From positions 992,001 through 1,056,000 of the forward strand of contig NZ_FOMT01000001.1 of NCBI RefSeq assembly GCF_900112695.1: DNA of 64,000 nucleotides, read 5' to 3'. Under the pieces are notes generated by a model that was given only the letters and a program-made list of their open reading frames with translations, ran no database searches and was not told where the DNA came from. Shown one piece after another: positions 1-9,697 of the stretch. Origin of the DNA: Paenibacillus catalpae (GTDB lineage: Bacteria; Bacillota; Bacilli; Paenibacillales; Paenibacillaceae). Position 1 is the first letter of the stretch. Every line of letters begins with the position of its first letter. The position numbers and the translations under genes are program-made.

Positions 1-158
1 TCAAGCATTTCCAGCCGATGAATGCGAATTTTGGCTTATTCCCGCCGCTTGAGAACCGCATTCGCAACAAGAAGGAAAAGAATGAAGCTATTGCTAATCG
101 GGCGCTGGATAGCCTGGAGCGCTTCAAGAAGGAACATTTCGATCATCTTAACGTATAG
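1..158 (+). CDS. trmFO: TrmFO C-terminus (partial)
   Basis: This is the last 51 residues of the folate/FAD-dependent tRNA uridine-54 C5-methyltransferase; the reading frame enters from the left edge at base 3. The tail contains [14 protein letters not shown], a hallmark of the TrmFO (Gid) C-terminus, and ends with a basic helix. TrmFO makes ribothymidine in the T-loop using methylene-tetrahydrofolate. In Bacillus subtilis it stands just upstream of codV (xerC) and clpQ; here only 31 bases separate it from hslV, so the recombinase gene is missing from this position. Confidence 0.9.
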   Translation, partial: KHFQPMNANFGLFPPLENRIRNKKEKNEAIANRALDSLERFKKEHFDHLNV

Positions 159-189
159 AGTATTTGTTGAGATATAGGAGGGCGAAGAG

Positions 190-735
190 ATGGAGATGGA
201 ATTTCACGCCACCACGATATGCGCGGTGCGTCACGAAGGTAAAGGAGCTATTGCCGGAGATGGTCAGGTAACCTTCGGAAACAGCGTCGTGATGAAAAAT
301 AAAGCGAAAAAAGTTCGCCGTTTGTATCGCGGGCAAGTTATTGCCGGTTTTGCAGGTTCAGTTGCTGATGCGATTACCTTGTTCGAGAAATTCGAAGCAA
401 AGCTGGAGGAGCATCACGGCAACCTTCAGCGTGCGGCTGTTGAGCTGGCCAAGGACTGGCGCTCTGACCGTATTCTCCGCAAGCTTGAAGCCTTAATGCT
501 GGTCATGGACCAGACGGGACTCCTGCTGATATCGGGCAACGGGGAAATCATTGAGCCGGATGACGGCATATTAGCCATCGGCTCGGGCGGCAATTACGCT
601 CTCTCAGCTGCTAGAGCGCTGCAGAAGCATGCTTCCCATTTGGACGCCAAAGAGATTGCGAGAGCAGCTCTGGAAACGGCTGCCGACATATGCGTTTATA
701 CGAATCATAATATTATTGTAGAAGAAATTGGCTGA
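190..735 (+). CDS. hslV: ATP-dependent protease peptidase subunit HslV (ClpQ)
   Basis: Proteasome-type peptidase of the HslUV (ClpYQ, CodWX) cytoplasmic protease; HslU unfolds substrates and feeds them to HslV. The 181 residues are family-typical, with GDGQVTFG and GSGGNYAL conserved. An AGGAGG box lies 8 bases before the ATG; a second ATG two codons later is possible. The conserved HATT sequence places the usual catalytic threonine at residue 8 (the first T), so a short propeptide would have to be removed. B. subtilis ClpQ instead exposes Ser2; here residue 2 is Glu. It is followed 17 bases later by hslU. Confidence 0.95.
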   Translation: MEMEFHATTICAVRHEGKGAIAGDGQVTFGNSVVMKNKAKKVRRLYRGQVIAGFAGSVADAITLFEKFEAKLEEHHGNLQRAAVELAKDWRSDRILRKLEALMLVMDQTGLLLISGNGEIIEPDDGILAIGSGGNYALSAARALQKHASHLDAKEIARAALETAADICVYTNHNIIVEEIG

Positions 736-752
736 AGCGGAGGAGAAATCAT

Positions 753-2156
753 ATGGTAAATCAAGCTTTTACCCCTCGTCAAATTGTAGCCGAGCTCGAT
801 AAATATATTGTGGGCCAAAAGCCTGCAAAGCGATCTGTTGCCATTGCACTCCGTAACCGTTATCGCAGAAGCATGCTCGACGAGGCGCTTCGTGATGAGA
901 TTGTTCCTAAAAACATTCTGATGATTGGTCCTACCGGTGTCGGCAAAACCGAAATTGCGCGCCGTCTGGCCAAATTGGTCAAAGCTCCTTTTATCAAAGT
1001 GGAAGCGACCAAATTTACGGAAGTCGGATATGTCGGCCGTGATGTAGAATCCATGGTCCGTGACCTCGTGGAAACGGCAATTCGGATGGTGAAAGCAGAG
1101 AAAACGGAAAGCGTTCAGGATAAAGCGGAAAAGCTTGCAAATGAACGCCTTGTTTCGCTTCTCGTCCCGTCCAAAACAAAAGAAAAGCAAACGAAGAACC
1201 CGTTTGAGATGCTGTTCGGCAATCAGCAGAACAGTAAGGAAACAGTTGAAGAGCCTGAGCAGGATTCGGTCATTATCTCGAAGCGCTCACAGACGCGCGA
1301 GGATTTGGCTGCCGGGAAGCTCGAGAATGAAATCGTAGAGGTTGAAATCGAGGATAATAGTCCTACCATGCTGGATATGCTTGGCGGTCAGGGGCCAGAT
1401 GGCATGGGCGGCATGAACATGCAAGAGATGCTGGGACAATTTATGCCGAAGAAGACCAAGAAGCGCAGACTTCCTGTTAAGGAAGCCCGCAAAGTGCTGA
1501 TACAAGAAGAAGCAAACAAGCTGATCAATATGGATGATGTCATCGCGGAATCGGTGACTCGCGCCGAGCAGTCCGGCATTATTTTCATCGATGAGATTGA
1601 TAAGATCGCAAGTCCGTCCAGAGGCAATGGTCCTGATGTGTCCCGTGAAGGCGTTCAGCGTGATATTCTTCCTATCGTGGAAGGTTCAACGGTGATGACA
1701 AAATATGGATCGGTAAAAACGGATTACGTCCTGTTCATTGCAGCGGGAGCATTCCATGTGGCGAAGCCGTCTGATCTGATTCCCGAGCTGCAGGGGCGTT
1801 TCCCGATCCGGGTTGAATTAACGTCGCTCAGCCTGGATGATTTCGTCAGCATTCTGACGGAGCCAAAAAATGCTTTAACGAAGCAGTACGCAGCCCTTCT
1901 TCAGACAGAGGGCATTGCGATTGAATTTTCTGACGATGCAATTAAAGAAATTGCATCAATCGCAGCGGATTTGAACCGCAATACCGAAAATATCGGCGCC
2001 CGCAGGCTCCATACGATTTTGGAGAAGCTGCTGGAGGATTTATCCTTCGAAGCACCGGATATTTCCCTTGACCATATGGTCATCACTCCTGAGTATGTGA
2101 GGGAAAAAGTGGGGGGCATTGCGAAAAATCGGGATTTGAGTCAATATATATTGTAG
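753..2156 (+). CDS. hslU: ATP-dependent protease ATPase subunit HslU (ClpY)
   Basis: AAA+ unfoldase partner of HslV. At 467 residues it equals the B. subtilis protein. Walker A GPTGVGKT is at about residues 59-66, Walker B is [10 protein letters not shown] near residue 275, and the C-terminus (DLSQYIL) is the conserved tail that inserts between HslV subunits. Between them is the variable I-domain, which is rich in Lys, Glu and Gln, with a Met/Gly-rich stretch near residues 205-230. The ATG has a good GGAGG box and follows hslV directly, so the two are co-translated from one transcript, as in other Firmicutes. Confidence 0.97.
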   Translation: MVNQAFTPRQIVAELDKYIVGQKPAKRSVAIALRNRYRRSMLDEALRDEIVPKNILMIGPTGVGKTEIARRLAKLVKAPFIKVEATKFTEVGYVGRDVESMVRDLVETAIRMVKAEKTESVQDKAEKLANERLVSLLVPSKTKEKQTKNPFEMLFGNQQNSKETVEEPEQDSVIISKRSQTREDLAAGKLENEIVEVEIEDNSPTMLDMLGGQGPDGMGGMNMQEMLGQFMPKKTKKRRLPVKEARKVLIQEEANKLINMDDVIAESVTRAEQSGIIFIDEIDKIASPSRGNGPDVSREGVQRDILPIVEGSTVMTKYGSVKTDYVLFIAAGAFHVAKPSDLIPELQGRFPIRVELTSLSLDDFVSILTEPKNALTKQYAALLQTEGIAIEFSDDAIKEIASIAADLNRNTENIGARRLHTILEKLLEDLSFEAPDISLDHMVITPEYVREKVGGIAKNRDLSQYIL

Positions 2157-2194
2157 TTGAAAAGTAGTTGGGATGAGTTTTGGGAGGCTTTGGC

Positions 2195-2965
2195 ATGACT
2201 TTACTTACAAAAACAAGAACGCTGAACCGGTTGCTTCAACGTGCAGCCGGCAAAGCGCTCAATTTCAGAGAGATGGCTGAGGTATTGTGCAGCACGATAC
2301 AGACAAATGTGTTTGTGGTCAGCCGAAAAGGGAAGGTTCTTGGCTGTGCGGCCGTGAATCCTTATGACCATGACAAACTTCGTTCCATGTCTGTTGAAGA
2401 GCTGCGTTTTCCGCAAGTGAGTAACAGCCTATTTCTGGACATGCTGGAACCGGTAACAAACGTAGCTCCGGATACTGGAGTATATGAGACGTTTCCGGCG
2501 CTAGGAGAACAGGAAATTATGACAGTGGTACCAATTACGGGAGGCGGTGACCGTCTTGGTACACTCGTCCTCACACGGACGAATGGTTCCTTCGACGATG
2601 ATGACCTCGTACTCGCCGAATACGGTTCGACAATTGTCGGCATGGAAATTTTGCGCGAGCGCGCAGAAGAGGTTGAGCAGGAAGCGCGCAGCCGCGCGGT
2701 TGTATCGGTTGCAATTGGTTCGCTGTCGTTCAGTGAGCTGGAAGCGGTCGAACATATCTTCGAGCAGCTGGAAGGGAAAGAGGGGCTGCTGGTTGCGTCC
2801 AAAATCGCGGATCGTGTCGGTATTACTCGTTCCGTAATCGTGAATGCATTGCGCAAGCTGGAAAGCGCTGGTGTTATTGAAACGAGGTCGCTGGGGATGA
2901 AAGGCACCTACATTAAAATTTTAAATACCCAGCTGCTTCAGGAACTGGAAAAAATCAAGAATTAA
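2195..2965 (+). CDS. codY: GTP/branched-chain amino acid-sensing repressor CodY
   Basis: Global regulator that binds DNA when GTP and isoleucine/leucine/valine are plentiful, repressing amino-acid uptake, biosynthesis and often motility genes. The N-terminal GAF effector domain (about residues 1-155) includes [15 protein letters not shown]; the C-terminal winged helix contains [17 protein letters not shown], the recognition helix conserved across CodY proteins. I chose the ATG giving MTLLTKTR, which aligns with B. subtilis MALLQKTR and follows a GGGAGG box; an in-frame TTG five codons earlier overlaps that box. Length 256 residues. It is the last gene before the terminator. Confidence 0.95.
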   Translation: MTLLTKTRTLNRLLQRAAGKALNFREMAEVLCSTIQTNVFVVSRKGKVLGCAAVNPYDHDKLRSMSVEELRFPQVSNSLFLDMLEPVTNVAPDTGVYETFPALGEQEIMTVVPITGGGDRLGTLVLTRTNGSFDDDDLVLAEYGSTIVGMEILRERAEEVEQEARSRAVVSVAIGSLSFSELEAVEHIFEQLEGKEGLLVASKIADRVGITRSVIVNALRKLESAGVIETRSLGMKGTYIKILNTQLLQELEKIKN

Positions 2966-3002
2966 TTCCTTGGGACTACCATCCTATGGAAAATTCATCG
3001 TA

Positions 3003-3037
3003 AAGCCCTATCTTGAAATTAAAGATAGGGCTTTTTT
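3003..3037 (+). terminator. Intrinsic terminator after codY
   Basis: A perfect 12-bp stem, AAGCCCTATCTT paired with AAGATAGGGCTT around a 7-base loop, runs straight into a T-rich tract. It ends the trmFO/hslVU/codY transcript and separates it from the flagellar operon. Confidence 0.92.
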
Positions 3038-3040
3038 CTT

Positions 3041-3201
3041 ATTGTAATATTTTGGACAATTGTTGAATATTATCATGTCGGCAAAACTCGACAGTTTCGT
3101 CTCATTTTTTTCATAATTTAATGTCGAAGAAAGAAGGAATGGTTCGCAATCTGTTGAATACGTTAACTATGATCTTCTACTGAAAGTGGTGACACACACA
3201 C
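3041..3201. promoter_or_regulatory. Leader/promoter region of the fla/che operon (promoter not resolved)
   Basis: AT-rich gap between the codY terminator and flgB, where the operon promoter must lie. I could not find a convincing sigma-A or sigma-D pair: TTGGAC at 3052 has no -10 at proper spacing, and CATAAT (3112) and TATGAT (3168) lack good -35 partners. An inverted repeat, TGTCG at 3076-3080 with CGACA at 3089-3093, could be an operator. A 14-base AATTGTTGAATATT sequence at 3058 is only loosely like a CodY box. Confidence 0.35.
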
Positions 3202-3609
3202 GTGAATGTATTGAACAGCACGTCATTTGGGCGATTGGAAGGCGCGGTAAAGGCTGCAGAAATGCGGCAAGGCGTCATCTCAAACAACATCGCAAATATC
3301 GACACTCCTAACTTTAAACGGTCGGAAGTCTTGTTCGAAGAAATCCTTAGTCAGGAAATGGCAGGACAAAGCGGACTTAAGGGCAAAAGGACGAATGAAC
3401 GCCATATTCCGATCGGCAGGTCTACTGGAGTAGTCCCAACAGCACAGGTTCTAACGGATAACCTGTCCCAAATGAACAACAACGAAAACAACGTCGATAT
3501 CGACCGCGAGATGTCGTTGCTTGCTAAAAACCAACTTAGCTACAATTTTTATATTCAACAAATCAGCCATGATGTGAAGATGATGAGGACCGCAATTGAA
3601 GGGAGATAG
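3202..3609 (+). CDS. flgB: Flagellar proximal rod protein FlgB
   Basis: Proximal rod subunit, exported through the flagellar type III apparatus and assembled on the MS ring. The 135 residues carry the axial-protein N-terminal motif (ISNNIANIDTPNFK) and a C-terminal amphipathic helix (EMSLLAKNQLSYNF). GTG start; the upstream Shine-Dalgarno is weak (AAGTGGTG), but there is no better start. It is the first gene of the fla/che operon, with flgC 6 bases downstream. Confidence 0.95.
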   Translation: MNVLNSTSFGRLEGAVKAAEMRQGVISNNIANIDTPNFKRSEVLFEEILSQEMAGQSGLKGKRTNERHIPIGRSTGVVPTAQVLTDNLSQMNNNENNVDIDREMSLLAKNQLSYNFYIQQISHDVKMMRTAIEGR

Positions 3610-3615
3610 TAGGAA

Positions 3616-4071
3616 TTGAGGATTTCTAGCAGCTTTGATGCCAGTGCTTCGGCACTAACCGCACAGCGTTTACGGATGGACGTAATCTCCTCTAACATCG
3701 CAAATGCCGAAACAACTCGCGCCGGTTATGTGAATGGCCAATTCGTACCATATAAAAGGAAAATGGTTGTACTCGAACCAATGACGCAAATCTCCTCTTT
3801 CTCCGATATGCTGAACAAGCAGCTTGAAGGGACTTCCGGTGCACAAGGTGTAAAGGCAACTAGAATAATTGAGGACCAGTCGCCTACCAAGCTTGTCTAC
3901 AACCCCACTCACCCGGATGCGGATGCGAACGGATATGTCAATATGCCTAACGTAGATGTGGCGAAAGAAATGGTCGATATGATTTCGGCTTCCCGGTCGT
4001 ACGAGGCGAATGTAACAGCTCTTAATGCGTCTAAAGCCATGTTTGCGAAAGCGCTGGAGATTGGCAAGTAA
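3616..4071 (+). CDS. flgC: Flagellar proximal rod protein FlgC
   Basis: Second proximal rod subunit. The 151-residue protein begins with [19 protein letters not shown] followed by the conserved [11 protein letters not shown] rod/hook signature, and ends with the usual heptad helix ([19 protein letters not shown]). It starts with TTG only 6 bases after flgB, within AGGAATTG; the alignment of the N-terminus with other FlgC proteins supports this start. Translation is probably coupled to flgB. Confidence 0.95.
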   Translation: MRISSSFDASASALTAQRLRMDVISSNIANAETTRAGYVNGQFVPYKRKMVVLEPMTQISSFSDMLNKQLEGTSGAQGVKATRIIEDQSPTKLVYNPTHPDADANGYVNMPNVDVAKEMVDMISASRSYEANVTALNASKAMFAKALEIGK

Positions 4072-4099
4072 AGTAAAATAACTAGACGGAGGGACGGAC

Positions 4100-4411
4100 A
4101 TGATTCAACCGTTTCAACTTAATCCCGCACAAGCCGTTACCAAGCTGCTTGAAACTGCTAAACCGCAGCAGCAGGCAACACCTGCTGAGATGACAAATTC
4201 TTTCGGACAATACTTGGAGAAAGCGCTGAATAGCGTGGATGCACAGGAGAAAGAAGTACATAAGCTTAACGACAAATATTTAATCGGCGAGGTTGATGTT
4301 TCACAGGTCCTCATCGCTTCCCAGAAAGCAGAGCTCAGCTTGCAGCTGACGACACAAATTCGCAATAAAGTAATTGATGCTTATCAAGAAATTATGCGGA
4401 TGTCAGTATAG
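4100..4411 (+). CDS. fliE: Flagellar hook-basal body complex protein FliE
   Basis: Small adapter (103 residues) that joins the MS ring to the rod and is among the first proteins exported. The conserved part is the C-terminal half: FGQYLEKALNSVDAQEK, the dyad VDVSQVLIASQKAELSLQL, and the ending NKVIDAYQEIMRMSV. The ATG follows GGAGGGACGGAC. Position between flgC and fliF is standard. Confidence 0.95.
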   Translation: MIQPFQLNPAQAVTKLLETAKPQQQATPAEMTNSFGQYLEKALNSVDAQEKEVHKLNDKYLIGEVDVSQVLIASQKAELSLQLTTQIRNKVIDAYQEIMRMSV

Positions 4412-4452
4412 TAGGGCTTTCGAACTAGACAGAAGCTGGGTGAGGTGACAAC

Positions 4453-6036
4453 GTGAACGAAAGAATCGCCCAATACCGTCAGAGACTCACGCAGTTTTGG
4501 AGTCAAATGGGCAAAAAACAAAAAATAGGGCTGGGGGCATCCATTGGTGTATTGTTGTTGTCAATTGTGATTTTGACTTACATTTTCACACGGACGGATT
4601 ATGAAGTAGCGTTTCAAAATCTAGACACCACAGATGCAGCAGCAATCATGACTTACCTGGATGGTAATGGTATCCCTTATCAATTAAGCGCAGATGGCCA
4701 AAGCATCTCAGTACCTAGTGCAGTAGCGACAAGAACCCGAGTTGATGTTGGTTCTCAGGGTCTAGTGCAAAACGGATCAATCGGATTTGAGGCTTTCGAG
4801 GGCGGAAGTGCCTTTGGACAAACCGAAAATGAATTTAACGTGAAGTACATCAATGCGCTAAACGGTGAAGTTCAGCAATTGCTTAACCGGATGCAAGGCG
4901 TACAAAGCTCGAAAGTGCTCATCAACCTCCCGGAAGAATCGGTATTCTTGTCGGCGGAAGAGAAGGAGCAGGCATCTGCTTCGATTATGATGAACTTTAC
5001 ACCGGGTTACCGGCCAAGTCAGCAAGAGGTTGACGGTTACTACAATCTGGTGAAGACAGCCGTACCAAAGCTGGCCATTCAGGATATCACCATCTCAAGC
5101 CCGCAAGGTGAACTCGTATCTTCGGAAATTGACGGCAATAAGATTGGTGCAGCAACGGATGCTGCTGAAAGCCAATTCCTCATTCAACGGAAATATGAAG
5201 CTGAAGTAAAGAAGAACATTCAGCAGTTTTTATCCCCGATGATTGGTGACAATCTGGTCATCAGCGTAGCGAGCAGCTTTAACTTTGATAAGAAGGTTAC
5301 CCAAGAAAATCTGGTAAGACCGCTTGAGAACAATAACAATAACGGCATTATCGTAAGTGAACAGCAGGATAACAGCACCACAACAAATGGTTCGACTCCG
5401 GCAGGCGGAGTGGCCGGCACTGGGGAAACGGATGTTCCCGGATATACAGCGACTGACAGCACGAATGGCAACTCCGAGCAAAGCTCCCAGGTAACGAACT
5501 ACGATTATGACCGCATTAACAATCAGATTGAGTCGGCGCCATATCAGCTGAAGGATCTTTCGATCAGCATTGGTGTTGAGCAAAGCAAGCTGACGGAACA
5601 ATCCCGTCTAGAATTAACCGATTTCCTAAGTGCGCTTGTCCGTGCACAACTGGCTGATTCCGGCCAGGATGTTAATGATGACGATCTAATCGCTAAAAAG
5701 GTTACAATTCTCGGTCAAAGTTTTGCATCTAATGATGCCGGAACATCGGTTAGCGGTTTATCGACGCAGTGGGCAATCGGACTTGGAGCAGCAGCACTTG
5801 CTCTAATCGCAGGTCTTACGGTGATGCTCGTTCGCAGACGCAGAAAACTTGCAGAAGAAGCAGCAGCGGCAGAAGCAGCCGCATTGCTTGAAACGCAGGC
5901 TAAACCGGAATTCCCAACCATTGATTTCGAAACTGTTAATAATGACAGTCAGGCTCGTAAAAATCTCGAAACACTCGCCAAACGCAAGCCGGATGAATTC
6001 GTTAACTTGCTCCGCACCTGGCTTGTGGATGAATAG
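4453..6036 (+). CDS. fliF: Flagellar MS-ring protein FliF
   Basis: Builds the membrane ring on which the motor and export gate assemble. 527 residues: transmembrane helix at about 27-48, the ring-building YscJ-like repeat (YLDGNGIPYQL onward), a periplasm-side Asn/Ser/Thr/Gly-rich linker around residues 290-345, a second transmembrane helix near 438-460, and a C-terminal cytoplasmic tail ending LLRTWLVDE that binds FliG. GTG start preceded by GGTGAGGTGA. fliG begins 11 bases after the stop. Confidence 0.97.
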   Translation: MNERIAQYRQRLTQFWSQMGKKQKIGLGASIGVLLLSIVILTYIFTRTDYEVAFQNLDTTDAAAIMTYLDGNGIPYQLSADGQSISVPSAVATRTRVDVGSQGLVQNGSIGFEAFEGGSAFGQTENEFNVKYINALNGEVQQLLNRMQGVQSSKVLINLPEESVFLSAEEKEQASASIMMNFTPGYRPSQQEVDGYYNLVKTAVPKLAIQDITISSPQGELVSSEIDGNKIGAATDAAESQFLIQRKYEAEVKKNIQQFLSPMIGDNLVISVASSFNFDKKVTQENLVRPLENNNNNGIIVSEQQDNSTTTNGSTPAGGVAGTGETDVPGYTATDSTNGNSEQSSQVTNYDYDRINNQIESAPYQLKDLSISIGVEQSKLTEQSRLELTDFLSALVRAQLADSGQDVNDDDLIAKKVTILGQSFASNDAGTSVSGLSTQWAIGLGAAALALIAGLTVMLVRRRRKLAEEAAAAEAAALLETQAKPEFPTIDFETVNNDSQARKNLETLAKRKPDEFVNLLRTWLVDE

Positions 6037-6047
6037 AGGTGACTTCT

Positions 6048-7061
6048 ATGGCTAAACCGCTCAATGGATTAACCGGCCGGCAAAAGGCGGCAATCCTGCT
6101 TATTACTTTGGGGCCGGAAGTATCCGCCCAAATCTTTAAACATTTGAGAGAAGAAGAAATTGAACAGCTTACTCTCGAAATTGCCAATGTCCGTAAGGTA
6201 GACAGTGCAGAGAGAGAGCAGATCTTAAGCGATTTCCATCAAATCTGCTTGGCACAGGAATATATTTCGCAAGGCGGGATTTCGTATGCGAAAGAGATTT
6301 TGGAGAAAGCGCTTGGCGAGCAAAAGGCTGTTGAAGTGATCAACCGCTTGACGGCAACGCTTCAAGTCCGGCCGTTTGACTTTGCACGCAAAGCAGAGCC
6401 AACGCAAATCCTTAACTTTATCCAAAATGAAAACTCGCAAACGATCGCGCTCGTTCTTTCTTATTTACAGTCGGAGCAATCCTCGCATATATTATCGTCG
6501 CTGCCTCAAGAGAAGCAGGCCGATGTTGCTCGCAGAATTGCCTTAATGGACAGTACTTCACCTGAGGTTATCAGTCAGGTAGAGCGGGTCCTTGAGCAAA
6601 AACTGTCTGCTACGGTAACACAGGACTACACGAATGCAGGCGGTATTGATTCAATCGTTCAAATCTTGAACGGTGTCGACCGCGGTACTGAACGAACCAT
6701 TCTGGATGCACTCGAGATCGAAGATCCGGAATTGGCGGAAGAAATCAAGAAGCGTATGTTCGTCTTCGAAGATATCGTCAATATCGACAACCGCTCCATT
6801 CAGCGCATTATCCGCGATGTGGAAAACTCCGATCTTCAGCTCGCTCTCAAGGTGGCAAGCGAAGAAGTACGGGAAGCCATCTTCCGGAATATGTCGAAAC
6901 GGATGTCCGATACGTTCAAGGAAGAAATGGAATTTATGGGGCCTGTCCGGCTGCGTGATGTCGAAGAAGCTCAAACCCGTATCGTCGCTACGATTCGCAG
7001 GCTAGAAGAAGCCGGCGAGATTATCATCGCCCGCGGCGGAGGAGATGATATCATTGTCTAA
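6048..7061 (+). CDS. fliG: Flagellar motor switch protein FliG
   Basis: C-ring rotor protein that contacts the stator and sets torque. The 337 residues start with LTGRQKAAILLITLG, have the middle-domain sequence SQTIALVLSYL and a C-terminal torque helix region MFVFEDIVNIDNRSIQRII containing the conserved charged residues. I use the ATG preceded by AGGTGACTTCT; a GTG three codons upstream overlaps the ribosome-binding site. The 3' end overlaps fliH by 8 bases, which suggests coupling. Confidence 0.96.
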   Translation: MAKPLNGLTGRQKAAILLITLGPEVSAQIFKHLREEEIEQLTLEIANVRKVDSAEREQILSDFHQICLAQEYISQGGISYAKEILEKALGEQKAVEVINRLTATLQVRPFDFARKAEPTQILNFIQNENSQTIALVLSYLQSEQSSHILSSLPQEKQADVARRIALMDSTSPEVISQVERVLEQKLSATVTQDYTNAGGIDSIVQILNGVDRGTERTILDALEIEDPELAEEIKKRMFVFEDIVNIDNRSIQRIIRDVENSDLQLALKVASEEVREAIFRNMSKRMSDTFKEEMEFMGPVRLRDVEEAQTRIVATIRRLEEAGEIIIARGGGDDIIV

Positions 7062-7893
7062 TTTGATAAAGTCTTCAAGCGTAATCGCGCTTGATCAGCT
7101 GAAACAGCTTTACTGGATGAATAAACATGCAGCTGCTGAACAAGAAGCGTTAGCCGAAGAAATTATTGAAGAGACAGGACCGGATGAAGAGACGATCTCC
7201 ATTCGGGATCAGATCATCACGGACGCACAAAGCTTCGCCGAAGAACGAATTCGTGAAGCAGGTGAGCATTGCGAGCAAATGATAGCCGATACCGAAGCCC
7301 AGATTGATGCATGGTGGCTGGAGAAACGTCTTGAAGATGAATCGCTCTCCCAAGCTTCTCGCGAAGAAGGCTATAAGCAAGGTTATGCCGAAGGCCGCGA
7401 ACAAGCGGAGCAAACCCTGCAGCAAGAATGGGAAAGCCGGCTTGCCGAAGCGAATGCTATCTTGAAAACCGCTTATGAAATGCGGGAGCAAATCATTCAG
7501 GAAGCAGAGCCTTTTCTGGTAGAGCTAAGTGTCTCTATCTCGGAGAAAGTGATTGGCAGACAACTGTCAGAAGCTCCCGATATGGCGCTTGAACTGATTC
7601 GGAAAGCTTTATCCAGACGAAGAGAACAAGGAGTTATAGCACTTTGTGTCTCGCCTGGTCAGCTCGCTTTTGTCCAGGCTGCAAGGGAAGAGCTTAATCT
7701 GGTTATCGACTCGCAAGCAGAGCTTCAGATCATTCCTGATGCTACGGTAAAAGATTTCGGCTGCGTGATCCGTTCTGCATACGGAAGTATCGATGCACGG
7801 ATTGATACTCAGCTGTCAGAAATCAAACGCGAGCTGGTTCAGCTTGCCAACCAAAGCCACGAAGAACGGAGCGTGCCGGATGAGCGGTACTAA
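7054..7893 (+). CDS. fliH: Flagellar export apparatus regulator FliH
   Basis: Peripheral stalk that regulates the export ATPase FliI. About 279 residues: a Glu-rich, mostly coiled-coil N-terminal two-thirds (repeated EEA/EQAEQ runs), then a V-ATPase subunit E-like C-terminus (LSVSISEKVIGRQL; FGCVIRSAYGSIDARID). An ATG lies at 7045 but only about 2 bases from the GGAGGAG box; the TTG at 7054 has 11-base spacing and is preferred. It overlaps fliG at its start and fliI at its end. Confidence 0.9.
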   Translation: MSNLIKSSSVIALDQLKQLYWMNKHAAAEQEALAEEIIEETGPDEETISIRDQIITDAQSFAEERIREAGEHCEQMIADTEAQIDAWWLEKRLEDESLSQASREEGYKQGYAEGREQAEQTLQQEWESRLAEANAILKTAYEMREQIIQEAEPFLVELSVSISEKVIGRQLSEAPDMALELIRKALSRRREQGVIALCVSPGQLAFVQAAREELNLVIDSQAELQIIPDATVKDFGCVIRSAYGSIDARIDTQLSEIKRELVQLANQSHEERSVPDERY

Positions 7894-9205
7894 ACTGGAC
7901 AGCTCCAAATATATCGACCAGCTTCGTCATCTTGACCCCGTTCGTGTGAACGGAAAGGTTACTCAGGTTATTGGCCTGACGGTTGAGTCAGAAGGTCCCG
8001 ATGCGAGTATCGGAGACGTATGTTTGATCTACTCGGCCAAAGGCGCTAAGCCTATTAAAGCGGAGGTAGTAGGCTTCCGTGATAATAAAGTTATCCTAAT
8101 GCCGCTGGGCGAGCTGCATGCAATCAGCCCAGGCTGTGATGTCGTTGGAACCGGAAAGCCATTATCCGTACAGGTAGGTTCTGAACTGCTTGGCAAGGTG
8201 CTTGATGGTTTAGGTCAGCCCCTTGACGGATCTTTTCTTCCAAGCCGTATGCAAAATTACTCGACGCATAATGAACCTAGTAATCCGCTGACTCGTCCCC
8301 GTGTAACGGAGACCCTCAGTATTGGTGTCAGAGCCATTGATGGTCTGCTGACAGTAGGCAGAGGACAACGCGTTGGTATATTTGCAGGCTCTGGCGTTGG
8401 TAAAAGTACGCTGCTTGGCATGATTGCCCGAAATACATCTGCTGACGTCAATGTCATTGCGCTAATCGGCGAACGCGGCCGTGAGGTGCTTGAATTTATC
8501 GAGAAGGATTTGGGTCCTGAAGGACTTGCCCGCTCGGTGGTTATCGTCGCAACCTCGGATCAGCCGGCATTAATCCGGATTAAGGGAGCGCTGATTGCGA
8601 CTTCCATTGCGGAATATTTCCGCGACCGTGGACTTAATGTCATGCTGATGATGGACTCGGTTACCCGCTATGCCATGGCACAGCGTGAAGTAGGACTTGC
8701 CATTGGCGAGCCGCCTGCAACGAGAGGGTATACACCTTCCGTATTCGCTACGCTTCCCAAGCTGCTTGAAAGGGCGGGGACAGGGCCAACTGGCTCTATT
8801 ACCGCGTTTTATACCGTTCTCGTTGATGGCGATGACATGAACGAACCGATTGCCGACGCTGTACGCGGTATTTTGGACGGCCATATCGTTCTAAACAGGC
8901 AACTGGCGAACAAAGGCCATTTTCCTGCGATCGATGTTCTGGCGTCAGTCAGCCGCGTTATGAAGGAAATCGTGACGGAAGAGCAGCAGGATGCAGCCAA
9001 TCAATTAAAAAGGCTTCTCTCTATTTATAGAGATTCGGAAGACTTAATCAATATTGGGGCGTACCAGAGGGGTACAAACGAAGAAATTGATAGAGCAATC
9101 GAAAATATCGATGCCATCTATCAATTTACCCGGCAAAAAACGAATGAAAAGGTCACATTGGCCGACTCACAGGAACGATTAATGATGGAATTCCACAGGA
9201 GATGA
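7880..9205 (+). CDS. fliI: Flagellar type III export ATPase FliI
   Basis: F1-beta-like ATPase that energises substrate unfolding and delivery to the export gate. 441 residues, close to the 438 of B. subtilis. Walker A AGSGVGKS is at about residues 169-176, ALIGERGREV follows, Walker B is LMMDSVTRYAMAQREVGLA, and PPATRGYTPSVFATLPKLLER is characteristic of the flagellar/T3SS family. The ATG lies within the last codons of fliH (14-base overlap), after ACGGAGCG. Confidence 0.97.
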   Translation: MSGTKLDSSKYIDQLRHLDPVRVNGKVTQVIGLTVESEGPDASIGDVCLIYSAKGAKPIKAEVVGFRDNKVILMPLGELHAISPGCDVVGTGKPLSVQVGSELLGKVLDGLGQPLDGSFLPSRMQNYSTHNEPSNPLTRPRVTETLSIGVRAIDGLLTVGRGQRVGIFAGSGVGKSTLLGMIARNTSADVNVIALIGERGREVLEFIEKDLGPEGLARSVVIVATSDQPALIRIKGALIATSIAEYFRDRGLNVMLMMDSVTRYAMAQREVGLAIGEPPATRGYTPSVFATLPKLLERAGTGPTGSITAFYTVLVDGDDMNEPIADAVRGILDGHIVLNRQLANKGHFPAIDVLASVSRVMKEIVTEEQQDAANQLKRLLSIYRDSEDLINIGAYQRGTNEEIDRAIENIDAIYQFTRQKTNEKVTLADSQERLMMEFHRR

Positions 9206-9215
9206 CGACTGGTAA

Positions 9216-9665
9216 ATGGCAGCCTTTCGATACGCTTATCAAAAAATCGTAGATTTGAAGTCCAGCGAGAAGACGCAGGCCGAATGGCAGCTCTCTTCCG
9301 CAATCGGTGTTCTGCAGGCGGAAGAATTAAGTCTGGCTGAGCTGCGGCAGAAGCGGACAGAGTGGGAAAGCAAGCAGCACGAGAGTTCAAATGAAGCTGT
9401 TTCTTTGGCTGAGCTGCAGCTGATGCAGCATTATCTCGAATATTTGGATTCCTGCATTGCCAGCAAGCTTACGGATGTTAGGCAAGCGGAACGAAAGGTT
9501 GAATATAACCGGTCGAACCTGGCGGATAGAATGAAGGACGAGAAGGTTTGGCTTAAAGCGAAAGAGCATGCCAAAGACCGTTTCAGGCATGTAATGCAGA
9601 TCAAAGAACAGAATGAACTCGATGAGATGGCTACCGTACGATTCAAAGTATCCGTTCCATCATGA
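9216..9665 (+). CDS. fliJ: Flagellar export chaperone FliJ
   Basis: Soluble coiled-coil protein that connects the FliI hexamer to FlhA and recycles export chaperones. The 149 residues are nearly all alpha-helical and begin FRYAYQKIVDLKSSEKTQAE, the usual FliJ opening; the length matches B. subtilis (147). The Shine-Dalgarno (AGGAG) is about 15 bases from the ATG, so initiation may depend on coupling to fliI, which ends 10 bases upstream. Confidence 0.92.
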   Translation: MAAFRYAYQKIVDLKSSEKTQAEWQLSSAIGVLQAEELSLAELRQKRTEWESKQHESSNEAVSLAELQLMQHYLEYLDSCIASKLTDVRQAERKVEYNRSNLADRMKDEKVWLKAKEHAKDRFRHVMQIKEQNELDEMATVRFKVSVPS

Positions 9666-9697
9666 TCTGCGGCGCAAGGTAAAGGGAGTGAATGCAA

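Noticed and set aside
3058-3071. CodY-binding box before flgB
   Set aside because: AATTGTTGAATATT is one base short of the 15-base consensus and has several mismatches; not enough to call.
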